NCBI RefSeq assembly: GCF_040218065.1
Contig: NZ_JAVJQE010000007.1
Coordinates: 124,001 to 188,000, forward strand
Source of the DNA: Marivibrio sp040218065
Lineage (GTDB): Bacteria; Pseudomonadota; Alphaproteobacteria; UBA8366; Aestuariispiraceae
Length of the DNA stretch: 64,000 bases
Reading direction: 5' to 3'
The translations under genes and the position numbers were made by a program. The notes beneath the pieces were generated by a model. It was not told the origin of the DNA, did no database searches, and was given only the letters and a program-made list of their open reading frames with translations. Positions 48,631 through 56,533 of the stretch are shown one piece after another; positions within the stretch are counted from its first letter, which is position 1, and the number at the start of each line of letters is the position of its first letter.

Positions 48631-49563
48631 ATGAGCGCGCCGCTCTTCACACGCTACCTGGCCGTCGACTGGTCGGCGGCGGCGACGCCCAAGCGCGGCG
48701 CCGATTCGATCTGGATCGCCGAGGTCGCGCGCGACGCCGACGGCCGCGTGCGGCGGATCGTGCTGGAGAACCCGCCGACGCGAGACGCCGCGACGGCGCG
48801 GCTGATCGAGATCGCCCGCGCGCGTCTCGCGGGCGGTCAGCGGGTGCTGATCGGCTTCGACTTTCCCTTCGGTTATCCGCGCGGCACGGCGGCCGCGCTG
48901 GGTCTCGCCGGCGGGCTGGAATGGCGCAAGCTGTGGGCGCGGATCGACGCGGCGCTGCAGGACGGCCCCGACAATGCGAACAACAGGTTCGACGTCGCCG
49001 CCGGCCTGAACGCCGACCTGACGGGGGAGGCCTTCCCCTTCTGGGGCTGCCCGGAGGCGCGCGCGTCGACGCGTCTCAAAGTTCGCGGACGGCGCGCGCG
49101 CGGACCCGATGATCTGCCGGAGCGGCGGATGGTCGAAGGCCGCGTCCGCCGCACCCAGCCGGTCTGGAAGCTGGCCGGCGTCGGCGCGGTCGGCGGCCAG
49201 GCGCTGACGGGGATCCCGAGGGTCTGGGCGATCCGCACCGACGCGGCTTTGGCCTTCCGCGCCCAGATCTGGCCGTTCGAGACGGGCCTGACCCACCGGC
49301 CCGACGGCGATCTGATCCTGGCCGAGCTCTATCCCAGTCTGGTCGAGCCCGAGGCGATCGCCGGCAAGCCCAAGGACGCGGGCCAGGTGTCGGCTGTCGC
49401 CAAGGCGCTGGCGCGGCTGGACGCGGCGGGCGATCTGGGCCGGCTTTTCGCCGGCGATCCGACGTTGTCACCCGAGGAGCGCGCCGACGTCGAGCGCGAA
49501 GAGGCCTGGATCCTGGGCGTCGCCGGCGCGCCGGCGCTGAGCGGCGGGAGGGCGGCGGCGTGA
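48631..49563 (+). CDS. Uncharacterised protein at the head of the cob operon
   Basis: 310-residue soluble protein. The start TRYLAVDWSAAATPKRGADSIWIAEV and GGQRVLIGFDFPFGYPRG look like an RNase H/actin-like fold of the DUF429 kind, with acidic residues on the first and a later strand (VDWS, IGFDFPFG). ILAELYPSLVEP could carry a further acidic ligand. I do not recognise a known corrin enzyme. It begins the tightly coupled run to cobH (four-base GTGA overlap), so it probably belongs functionally to cobalamin synthesis or its control. Confidence 0.6.
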   Translation: MSAPLFTRYLAVDWSAAATPKRGADSIWIAEVARDADGRVRRIVLENPPTRDAATARLIEIARARLAGGQRVLIGFDFPFGYPRGTAAALGLAGGLEWRKLWARIDAALQDGPDNANNRFDVAAGLNADLTGEAFPFWGCPEARASTRLKVRGRRARGPDDLPERRMVEGRVRRTQPVWKLAGVGAVGGQALTGIPRVWAIRTDAALAFRAQIWPFETGLTHRPDGDLILAELYPSLVEPEAIAGKPKDAGQVSAVAKALARLDAAGDLGRLFAGDPTLSPEERADVEREEAWILGVAGAPALSGGRAAA

Positions 49564-50213
49564 GCGGCTACGACTATATCCGCGACCCGGCGGAGATCTA
49601 TCGCGAGAGCTTCCGGCGGATCCGCGAGGCGGCCGACCTTTCGGCCCTGCCCGAGACGTTGCAGCCGTTGGCCCGCCGCCTGATCCATGCGGTCGGCCGG
49701 CCGGAGGTGGCGGACGCGCTCGCCTGGTCCGAGGGGGCGCTGGAGGCCGGGCGCGCGGCGCTGGAACGCGGCGCCCCCGTGCTGGTTGATTCCAAGATGG
49801 TCGCCGCCGGGATCGTGCGCGCGCGGCTGCCGGCCGGCAACGACGTGCTGTGCCTTTTGGACGCGCCGGGCGTGGTCGGGACGGCGGCGCGACGCGGGAC
49901 GACGCGGTCGGCCGCCCAGGTCGATTATTGGCGGCCCTGGCTCGACGGCGCCGTGGTTGCGATCGGCAACGCGCCGACGGCGCTCTTCGCCCTGTTGGAG
50001 GCGGTGGAGGCGGGCGGCCCCAAGCCGGCCCTGGTGCTGGGCATGCCCGTCGGCTTCGTCGGCGCGAGCGAATCGAAGCACGCGCTGATCGACGCGGCCG
50101 AACGCCTCGGCCTCCCCTACGTCGCGGTGACGGGGCGGGAGGGGGGCAGCGCGCTCGCCGCTGCGGCGGTCAACGCGCTCGCACTCGGCAATCCGGAGGA
50201 GGCGGGATCATGA
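49560..50213 (+). CDS. cobH: Precorrin-8X methylmutase (CobH/CbiC)
   Basis: 217-residue enzyme that moves a methyl group from C11 to C12 of the corrin ring, giving hydrogenobyrinate (or the cobalt form). The catalytic His is in ARRLIHAVGRPEVADAL; PVLVDSKMVAAGI, TRSAAQVDYW and VLGMPVGFVGASESKHAL are family-typical. GTG start overlapping the preceding stop; its own stop overlaps the cobL ATG (ATGA at 50210-50213). Confidence 0.93.
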   Translation: MSGYDYIRDPAEIYRESFRRIREAADLSALPETLQPLARRLIHAVGRPEVADALAWSEGALEAGRAALERGAPVLVDSKMVAAGIVRARLPAGNDVLCLLDAPGVVGTAARRGTTRSAAQVDYWRPWLDGAVVAIGNAPTALFALLEAVEAGGPKPALVLGMPVGFVGASESKHALIDAAERLGLPYVAVTGREGGSALAAAAVNALALGNPEEAGS

Positions 50214-51448
50214 GCGACGCCCCGTCCGCCGCTCCCTGGCTCAGCATCGTCGGCGTCGGCGAGGACGGCCTTGGCGGCGTGACGCCGGCCGCGCGCGCGT
50301 TGGTCGACGCGGCCGAGGTTCTCGTCGGCGGGACCCGCCACCTGGCGATGATCCCACAGAACCATCCGGCCGAGCGGCTGACCTGGCGGAGCCCGCTCGC
50401 CGACACGGTGGCGGCGCTGCGCCGGCATGAAGGCCGCGCGGTCTGCGTGCTGGCGACCGGCGATCCGATGAGCTACGGGATCGGAGTGACGCTCGGCCGC
50501 GAATTCGGACCCGCGGCGCTGAGCGTGCACCCCGTCGCCGGCGCCTTCTCGCTCGCCGCCGCGCGGCTCTGTTGGCCGCTGGAGGAAGTCGGGCGGCTGA
50601 CGCTGCACGGCCGGCCGCTGGCGCTCTTGGCGGCCCATCTGGCGCCGCGCCGCCGGCTTTTGATCCTCTCGGAAAACGGCGAGACGCCGGCGGCCGTCGC
50701 GCGCTATCTGGCCGCGGAAGGCTATGGGGAAAGCCGTCTCGTCGCACTCGCCCATCTCGGCGGGGCGGCGGAGGAGACGCATCGCGCCGCCGCCGCCGAC
50801 TGGGGCGAGCGCCGCGTCGCCGACCTCAATACGCTGGCGGTCGAGTGTGCGGCCGGACCGGGCGCGCCCGCGCCCGGCGCCGCGCCGGGTCTGCCGGACG
50901 ATCTCTTCGCCCATGACGGTCAGCTGACCAAACAGGAGGTGCGCGCGGCGACGCTTGCAGCCTTGCGCCCCTTCCCCGGCGCGGTCCTGTGGGACGTGGG
51001 CGCCGGCGCGGGCTCGATCGCGATCGAATGGATGCGCGCAGGCGGGCGCGCGCTCGCCCTGGAGCCGAAGGCGGCGCGCCGGGCCTTCATCGCCGAGAAC
51101 GCCGAGCGGCTCGGAACGCCGCAGCTGGCGATCGTCGACGGCGCCGCGCCCGACGGCCTCGACGCGCTGCTCGACCGGGCGCCGCGGCCCGACGCGATCT
51201 TCTTCGGCGGCGGGCTGACCGCCGGCGACGGCGCAGAGCGGGCGCTGGCCGCCCTCGCCCCCGGCGGGCGCTTCGTCGCCAACGCGGTGACGCTCGAAGG
51301 CGAGGCGCGTCTCGCCACGCTGCACGCGGATCGCGGCGGCGCGATGCGGCGGATCGCCGTCTCACGCCTGGTCGCGGTCGGCCCCTATCACGGCTGGCGC
51401 CCGATGATGCCGGTCACCCAATATTGTTGGATCAAGCCCCATGAGTGA
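50210..51448 (+). CDS. cobL: Precorrin-6Y C5,15-methyltransferase, decarboxylating (CobL; CbiE-CbiT fusion)
   Basis: 412-residue bifunctional enzyme. Residues ~8-215 are the CbiE-type tetrapyrrole methylase (LSIVGVGEDGLGGVTPAAR, VCVLATGDPMSYGIG). Residues ~225-410 are the CbiT-type methyltransferase/decarboxylase with SAM motif VLWDVGAGAGSIAIEWMRAG preceded by LTKQEVRA. It methylates C5 and C15 and removes the C12 acetate carboxyl. It overlaps cobI by eight bases. Confidence 0.94.
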   Translation: MSDAPSAAPWLSIVGVGEDGLGGVTPAARALVDAAEVLVGGTRHLAMIPQNHPAERLTWRSPLADTVAALRRHEGRAVCVLATGDPMSYGIGVTLGREFGPAALSVHPVAGAFSLAAARLCWPLEEVGRLTLHGRPLALLAAHLAPRRRLLILSENGETPAAVARYLAAEGYGESRLVALAHLGGAAEETHRAAAADWGERRVADLNTLAVECAAGPGAPAPGAAPGLPDDLFAHDGQLTKQEVRAATLAALRPFPGAVLWDVGAGAGSIAIEWMRAGGRALALEPKAARRAFIAENAERLGTPQLAIVDGAAPDGLDALLDRAPRPDAIFFGGGLTAGDGAERALAALAPGGRFVANAVTLEGEARLATLHADRGGAMRRIAVSRLVAVGPYHGWRPMMPVTQYCWIKPHE

Positions 51449-52178
51449 CAGAGAAGACCGGGCCGCCCGGCGCGGCGTCCTCTACGGCCTGGGCGTCGGC
51501 CCGGGCGATCCGGACCTGCTGACCCTGAAGGCGGTGCGTCTGATCCAGGCCGCGCCGGTCATCGCCTACCCCGCGCCGCTGGAGGGCGAGAGCATGGCCC
51601 GGCGCATCGCCGCGCCGCACATCCCAGAGGCCAAGATCGAGATCGCGATCCGCATGCCGATGGTCCAGGCGCGCTTCCCGGCGCAGGAGGTCTACGACCG
51701 CGCGGCCGAGGAGATCGGCGCGCATCTGGCCGCCGGTCGGGACGTGGCCGTGCTGTGCGAGGGCGACCCCTTCTTCTACGGCAGCTTCATGTATCTCTTC
51801 GGCCGCCTGGCGGAGGCCGGCGGCGCGCGGGCGGTCGTGGTCCCCGGCGTCTCCGCCCTGACCGCGACGGCGGCCAGCGCGGGCGCGCCGCTGGCTGCGC
51901 GCAACGACGTGCTGACTGTCCTTCCCGGCCCGCTGGAAGAGGACGACCTGACCGCGCGGCTGAAGGCGGCGGAAGCCGTCGCGATCATCAAGGTCGGCCG
52001 GCATCTCGCCAAGGTTAAGCGAGCGCTGGCCGCAGCCGGCCTGGCTGACGGCGCTCGCTACATCAGCCACGCCACATTGCCGGAACAGCGAGTCGCCCCC
52101 CTCGCGGAGGTCGAGGAGGACGCCGCCCCCTATTTCTCGATGGTTCTGGCGCATCGGCGCGGGGAAGCCTGGACATGA
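51441..52178 (+). CDS. cobI: Precorrin-2 C20-methyltransferase (CobI/CbiL)
   Basis: 245-residue SAM-dependent tetrapyrrole methylase. Features are GLGVGPGDPDLLTLKAVRLIQAAPVIAYP, the second SAM loop AVLCEGDPFFYGSFMYL, and VVPGVSALTATAA. It methylates C20 of precorrin-2 or its cobalt form. It overlaps cobL upstream and the cbiG-cobJ fusion downstream (ATGA at 52175-52178). Confidence 0.94.
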   Translation: MSDREDRAARRGVLYGLGVGPGDPDLLTLKAVRLIQAAPVIAYPAPLEGESMARRIAAPHIPEAKIEIAIRMPMVQARFPAQEVYDRAAEEIGAHLAAGRDVAVLCEGDPFFYGSFMYLFGRLAEAGGARAVVVPGVSALTATAASAGAPLAARNDVLTVLPGPLEEDDLTARLKAAEAVAIIKVGRHLAKVKRALAAAGLADGARYISHATLPEQRVAPLAEVEEDAAPYFSMVLAHRRGEAWT

Positions 52179-54031
52179 GCGAGCGACGCGAAGCGCCCGT
52201 CGCCGTCGTTGCGCTGACCCGCAACGGCGCGACCGTCGGGCGACGTATTACCAGTTTTTTGGAAAACGCAGAACTGCACGGTCGACGCGGACGGGTCGAG
52301 AAGGCCGACACCCTTTTCGACGAAACCGCGGCGCACCTGGCGCAGCTGTTTCTCGACGGCCGACCGATCATCGCGCTGTGCGCGGCCGGGATCGTGATCC
52401 GCGCGCTCGCTCCGCATCTCGCAAACAAGCGGGCCGAGCCGCCGGTGTTGGCCGTCAGCGAAGACGGCGCCAGCGTTGCGCCGTTGCTCGGCGGCCACCG
52501 CGGGGCCAACGCGCTCGCCCGGCGGATTGCGGCGGCGTTGGGCGGCCGCGCCGCCATAACGACGGCCGGGGACGTCGGGTTGGGAGTAGCGTTGGACGAT
52601 CCGCCTCAGGGCTGGGTCGTCGCCAACGCCGACGCGGCCAAGCCGATCGCCGCCGCGCTGTTGGCTGGAACGCCGGTTCGGGTCTGGCGCGACGCGGGGC
52701 CGGAGACTTGGCCGCCCCTGGATCAAAGTCTCATTACAGAAAATTCGGAATTTGAGATTAGCATCACGGATCGCTTGACCGTTTCCGACGAGACCGAGTC
52801 CCATTCCGACGCAAGGACCCGCCTGACCCTCCACCCGCCGACGCTGGCGCTGGGCGTGGGGTGCGAGCGAATGGCCGACGCCGAGGGTCTCGTCGCCTTC
52901 GTGCGCGAGACGCTGGCGACGCGCAGCCTCGCGCCCGCGTCGATCGCGGCGATCGGCACCATCGACCTGAAGGGCGACGAGCCGGCGACGGCGGCGCTCG
53001 CCGACGATCTCGCCCGCCCGTTGCGACTCTTCACCGCCGAGGCCTTGGAGGCGATGACCCCGCGTCTCGCCAATCCCTCGGAGACGGTCTTCCGCGAGGT
53101 CGGCTGTCACGGCGTCGCCGAAGGGGCGGCGCTGGCGCTGACCGGCGCGACGGGGACGCTCGCGGTCGAGAAGGTGAAGCGCGGCCCCTATACGCTGGCC
53201 GTCGCGCGCGCCGGCGCCGGCGCGACGGTCGACGCGACCCGCGGGCGGGCGCGCGGTCGGCTCTTCGTCGTCGGCCTCGGCCCGGGCGCGCAGATGTGGC
53301 GCACGGGCGAGGCGGCGGCGGCCCTGCGCCGGGCGGAGGCGGTGGTGGGCTATCGCCTCTATCTTGACCTCTGCGCCGATCTGATCGCCGGCAAACCGAC
53401 CTTCGAGAGCGATCTGGGCGCAGAGGAGGCGCGCGCCGCCAAGGCGTTGGCGCTGGCGGCGGAAGGGCGCGACGTCGCCCTTGTCTGCTCCGGCGATCCG
53501 GGGATCTACGCGCTGGCGACGCTGGTTTTCGAACTGCTGGCGGAAAGCGAGGACCGCGCGACCCGAGCGGTCGAGGTCACGGTGGTTCCCGGGATCAGCG
53601 CCTTCCAGGCGGCGGCCGCGCGCCTGGGCGCGCCGATGGGCCACGACTTCTGCCTGATCAGCCTTTCGGATCTGCTAACCCCGCAGGAGGTGGTGCGCAA
53701 GCGCCTTCAGGCGGCGGCGGACGGCGACTTCGTCTGCGCCTTCTACAATCCGCAGAGCAAACGCCGCCGCACCCTGCTGCCCGAGGCGCGCGAGATCCTG
53801 CTCGCCGCCCGCCCGGCTGAGACGCCGGTCGCGATCTGCCGCTCGCTCGGCCGGCCGGAGGAGGAGATCGAGGTGACGACGCTCCAGGCCTTCGATCCAG
53901 AAAGCGTGGACATGCTGACGCTGGTCGTGGTCGGCAACAGCGATTCCAAGGCCTTCGACCAGGCCGGCCGCCCGCGCCTCTACACCCCGCGCGGCTACGC
54001 CGGCAAACGGGCGGAACAGGAGACGGGTTAA
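52175..54031 (+). CDS. cobJ: CbiG-CobJ (CbiH) fusion: lactone-opening protein plus precorrin-3B C17-methyltransferase
   Basis: 618-residue fusion. Residues ~8-360 are CbiG: the N-terminal part (PIIALCAAGIVIRALAPHLANK, SVAPLLGGHRGANALARRIAAALG) and the C-terminal CobE-like part (LALGVGCERMADAEGLVAFV...SIAAIGTIDLKGDEPA). Residues ~365-610 are CobJ/CbiH (RLFVVGLGPGAQMWRTGEAAAAL, VALVCSGDPGIYALA, VVPGISAFQAAAARLGAPMGHDFCLISLSDLLTP). CobJ contracts the ring at C17-C20; CbiG opens the delta-lactone in the anaerobic-type route. Full-length CbiG favours that route. Its TAA overlaps the left end of an inverted-repeat cassette by two bases. Confidence 0.92.
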   Translation: MSERREAPVAVVALTRNGATVGRRITSFLENAELHGRRGRVEKADTLFDETAAHLAQLFLDGRPIIALCAAGIVIRALAPHLANKRAEPPVLAVSEDGASVAPLLGGHRGANALARRIAAALGGRAAITTAGDVGLGVALDDPPQGWVVANADAAKPIAAALLAGTPVRVWRDAGPETWPPLDQSLITENSEFEISITDRLTVSDETESHSDARTRLTLHPPTLALGVGCERMADAEGLVAFVRETLATRSLAPASIAAIGTIDLKGDEPATAALADDLARPLRLFTAEALEAMTPRLANPSETVFREVGCHGVAEGAALALTGATGTLAVEKVKRGPYTLAVARAGAGATVDATRGRARGRLFVVGLGPGAQMWRTGEAAAALRRAEAVVGYRLYLDLCADLIAGKPTFESDLGAEEARAAKALALAAEGRDVALVCSGDPGIYALATLVFELLAESEDRATRAVEVTVVPGISAFQAAAARLGAPMGHDFCLISLSDLLTPQEVVRKRLQAAADGDFVCAFYNPQSKRRRTLLPEAREILLAARPAETPVAICRSLGRPEEEIEVTTLQAFDPESVDMLTLVVVGNSDSKAFDQAGRPRLYTPRGYAGKRAEQETG

Positions 54032-54073
54032 CCGCAAAGAGCGCAGAGAAGGCGCAAAGGACGCAAAGGCGGC
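54030..54073 (+). repeat. Left 44-bp inverted repeat of the cassette
   Basis: Begins AACCGCAAAG and contains the internal motif GGCGCAAAGGACGCAAAGG. It overlaps the cobJ TAA at 54030-54031 and ends four bases before the GxxExxY ATG. GGCGGCG at its end may serve poorly as a ribosome site. Confidence 0.9.
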
Positions 54074-54077
54074 GGCG

Positions 54078-54473
54078 ATGGTCGGTCCTTCGGAGAATGA
54101 ATTGTCGAAGACGGTGCTGGACGCGGCCCTGGCCGTTCACAAGGCGCTGGGTCCGGGATTGCTGGAAAGCGCGTACGAGGGGTGTCTCGCCATCGAGTTG
54201 GAGGAGCGCGGCCTCCCCTTTCACCGGCAGAAGGTTCTGCCCGTAACCTACAAGACGCATCAGATAGAGTCCGGATATCGGCTCGATCTGCTGGTGGCTG
54301 AAAAACTGGTGGTCGAGATCAAGTCGGTCGACCGACTGACCGATGTGCATCGCGCGCAAATCTTGAGTTATCTGCGCCTCGGAGACTTTCGCCTTGGTCT
54401 TCTTATCAATTTCAATGTCGCGCGACTGCGGGACGGTGTGCAGCGTTTCGCGAACGGCCTGGAAGAGCGCTAG
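54078..54473 (+). CDS. GxxExxY protein, PD-(D/E)xK nuclease-like
   Basis: 131-residue protein. The name-giving motif is GLLESAY in HKALGPGLLESAYEGCLAIELEERG. Later LDLLVAEKLVVEIKSVD has the spacing of a PD-(D/E)xK nuclease core (Asp, then Glu-x-Lys), and AQILSYLRLGDFRLGLLINFN is the usual last strand-helix. GxxExxY proteins are found scattered in many phyla in single-gene islands, commonly with flanking repeats; their function is unknown. The gene fills the space between the two 44-bp inverted repeats, consistent with a cassette gene rather than a cobalamin gene. It keeps the operon direction. Confidence 0.88.
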   Translation: MVGPSENELSKTVLDAALAVHKALGPGLLESAYEGCLAIELEERGLPFHRQKVLPVTYKTHQIESGYRLDLLVAEKLVVEIKSVDRLTDVHRAQILSYLRLGDFRLGLLINFNVARLRDGVQRFANGLEER

Positions 54474-54474
54474 G

Positions 54475-54518
54475 GCCGCCTTTGCGTCCTTTGCGCCTTC
54501 TTCGCGCCCTTTGCGGTT
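54475..54518 (-). repeat. Right 44-bp inverted repeat of the cassette
   Basis: Reverse complement of the left repeat with three substitutions (positions 11, 16 and 17 of the arm). It starts one base after the GxxExxY stop and ends 21 bases before the cobM ATG, leaving GAGGAGCGGGAAGAG as the cobM ribosome site. Confidence 0.9.
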
Positions 54519-54539
54519 CAACGAGGAGCGGGAAGAGCA

Positions 54540-55310
54540 ATGACCGTCTACTTCATCGGAGCGGGGCCGGGAGCGCCGGATCTCATCACGGTGCGGGGGT
54601 TGAAGCTGGTGCAGCGCTGCCCGGTCTGTCTCTACGCCGGCTCGCTGGTGCCGGCCGAGGTGGTGGCCGAGGCGCCCGACGGCGCGCGGGTGGTCGACAC
54701 CGCGTCGATGCATCTGGACGAGATCCTGGCCGAGATCGAGGCCGCCCACGCGCGCCGCCTGGACGTGGCGCGCGTCCATTCCGGCGACCCCTCGCTCTAC
54801 GGCGCGATCCAGGAGCAGATCCGCCGTCTGAAGCCGTTGGGGATTCCCTATGAGATATGCCCGGGCGTGCCGGCCTACGCCGGCATGGCGGCGGCGCTTG
54901 GCCAAGAGTTGACGCTGGCCGGGGTGTCGCAGTCCCTGGTGCTGACGCGCACGGCCGTGCGCTCCTCCGGCATGCCCAATCGGGAGGATCTGGAGACCTT
55001 CGGCGCAAGCGGCGCGACGCTGGCGATTCATCTGTCGGTCAACAATCTGGCGAAGGTGGTTCGCGAGCTGACGCCGCATTACGGGGCCGACTGTCCGGTC
55101 GCCGTGGGCTACCGCGTCAGCTGGCCGGATCAGGAAATCCTGCGCGGGACGCTGGCCGACATCCGCGGCCAGGTGAAGGCCGCCGGCTTCACCCGCACGG
55201 CGCTGATCCTGGTCGGGCGCACGCTGGCGCCAGACGATCTGGAGGCCGCCTTCGAGGACAGCCGCCTTTACGCCGCCGATCACACTCACGTGCTGCGGCC
55301 GAAAAGCTAG
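54540..55310 (+). CDS. cobM: Precorrin-4 C11-methyltransferase (CobM/CbiF)
   Basis: 256-residue SAM-dependent tetrapyrrole methylase. VYFIGAGPGAPDLITVRGLKLVQRCPVCLYAGSLVP, VARVHSGDPSLYGAIQEQ and YEICPGVPAYAGMAAALGQELTLAGVSQSLVLTR are diagnostic of the CobM branch. It methylates C11. A good ribosome site (GAGGAG...GGAAGAG) precedes the ATG. Before cassette insertion it would have followed cobJ closely. Its stop shares the palindrome CTAG (55307-55310) with the convergent transporter gene. Confidence 0.95.
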   Translation: MTVYFIGAGPGAPDLITVRGLKLVQRCPVCLYAGSLVPAEVVAEAPDGARVVDTASMHLDEILAEIEAAHARRLDVARVHSGDPSLYGAIQEQIRRLKPLGIPYEICPGVPAYAGMAAALGQELTLAGVSQSLVLTRTAVRSSGMPNREDLETFGASGATLAIHLSVNNLAKVVRELTPHYGADCPVAVGYRVSWPDQEILRGTLADIRGQVKAAGFTRTALILVGRTLAPDDLEAAFEDSRLYAADHTHVLRPKS

Positions 55311-56533
55311 GGCGAGCCGTCTTCGGCCCCTTCGAGCGCCGCCGGGTCGGGCGCGCCGCGGATCAGCCAGAGCCAGGCGATCAGCGCCGCCGCCCCGCTG
55401 CCCGCGATCCCCAGCGTCATCGGCAGGGGCGTCAGGTCGAAGCCGTGGCCGACCGCCAGGCCGACGAAGGCGGCGACGCCGTACTGCGCCGCCCCGATCA
55501 GCGAGGAGGCCGCGCCCGCCCGGCGCGGAAACGGGCCGACCGCGCCGGCCTGGGCGCTGGGCAGCACGATCCCCATGCCCACCATGTATAGGATCATCGG
55601 GATCAGGATGGTCAGAATCGCCGCCTGCCCCGCCAGCACCAGCCCCAGCATGGCGAGGCCGGCGGCGGCGTTCACCGCCGCCCCGATCATCACCGCGCGG
55701 ACCGGCCCGACGCTCAGCCGCGAGGCGATCTGCGCGCCCGCCATGAAGCCGATCACCACGCTGGCGAAGCAATAGCCGTAAAGGTCGGGGGCGAGGCCGA
55801 AGATCTCGATGAAGACGAAGCTGGAGCCCGAAATCCAGGCGAACAGGCCCGCATAGCTGAAGGTCGCGGCAAGCGCGAAGCCGGAGAACTGGCGATGGCG
55901 CAGAAGGCTTGCAAAAATCCGCACCATGCGCCGCGCGCCCGCCGGATCAGGGTCGGGATGGCGGTTCGTCTCCTCAAGCAGCAGGATCGAGCCGAGCAAC
56001 GCCGCCGCGCCGGCCAGCGTCAGCGCCCAGAAGCACGCCTGCCAGCCGAAAGCGTCGGTCAGCAGGCCGCCGATCGCCGGGCCGACCGCCGGCGCGAATC
56101 CCATGGCGAAGGCGATCTTGGCCAGCACCGGGCCGGCGCGTTCGCGGCCGTGGACGTCGCGCACCACCGCGCGCGCGATCACCTGCCCGGCGCAGCCGCC
56201 GACGCCTTGCAGGAAGCGCCCCAGAATCAGCCATTCGATGCTCGGCGCGACGAGGCACAGGATCGAGGCCGCGACGTAGAGCCCCGTCCCGGCGAGAAGC
56301 GGCCCGCGGCGCCCGAAACGGTCGCTCAGCGGCCCGTAGATCAGCTGCGCCGCCGCAAAAGCGATCATGTAAACCGAGAGCGTCAGCTGGATCGCGCCCG
56401 TCTCGGCGTCGAACGCGCGCTGCATGGCCGGCAGAGACGGCAGATAAAGGTCGGTCGAAATCGGCCCGAGCGCGGTGAGCAGGACAAGCAGCAGCGTGAC
56501 CGATCGGCCGCTCGGATCACGGCGCGGGCTCAT
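55307..56533 (-). CDS. MFS multidrug efflux protein, Bcr/CflA type
   Basis: 408-residue transporter with 12 predicted helices. Signature parts are ALGPISTDLYLPSLPAMQRAF, AQLIYGPLSDRFGRRGPLLAGTGLYVAASILC and RFLQGVGGCAGQVIARAVVRDVHGRERAGPVLAKIAFAMGFAPAVGPAIGG. Its ATG overlaps the stop of the upstream homologue by four bases. The two adjacent genes probably arose by duplication but have diverged, and could work on different substrates. Confidence 0.88.
   Translation of the reverse strand: MSPRRDPSGRSVTLLLVLLTALGPISTDLYLPSLPAMQRAFDAETGAIQLTLSVYMIAFAAAQLIYGPLSDRFGRRGPLLAGTGLYVAASILCLVAPSIEWLILGRFLQGVGGCAGQVIARAVVRDVHGRERAGPVLAKIAFAMGFAPAVGPAIGGLLTDAFGWQACFWALTLAGAAALLGSILLLEETNRHPDPDPAGARRMVRIFASLLRHRQFSGFALAATFSYAGLFAWISGSSFVFIEIFGLAPDLYGYCFASVVIGFMAGAQIASRLSVGPVRAVMIGAAVNAAAGLAMLGLVLAGQAAILTILIPMILYMVGMGIVLPSAQAGAVGPFPRRAGAASSLIGAAQYGVAAFVGLAVGHGFDLTPLPMTLGIAGSGAAALIAWLWLIRGAPDPAALEGAEDGSP

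Larger units (their letters stand above)
54030..54518 (+). mobile_element. Inverted-repeat-bounded GxxExxY cassette inserted in the cob operon
   Basis: A 489-bp unit made of a 44-bp left repeat (54030-54073), a single GxxExxY gene (54078-54473) and a 44-bp right repeat (54475-54518). The arms are inverted and agree at 41 of 44 positions. They are built of CGCAAAG-type direct repeats. The ends lie within two bases of the cobJ stop and 21 bases before the cobM start, so the cassette splits an otherwise continuous operon without damaging either gene. There is no transposase inside; mobility, if any, would be in trans. Confidence 0.75.

Noticed and set aside
54078..54473. A cobalamin gene between cobJ and cobM
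   Set aside because: The product is a GxxExxY protein with a nuclease-like core, and it is framed by inverted repeats, so it is a passenger rather than a pathway enzyme.
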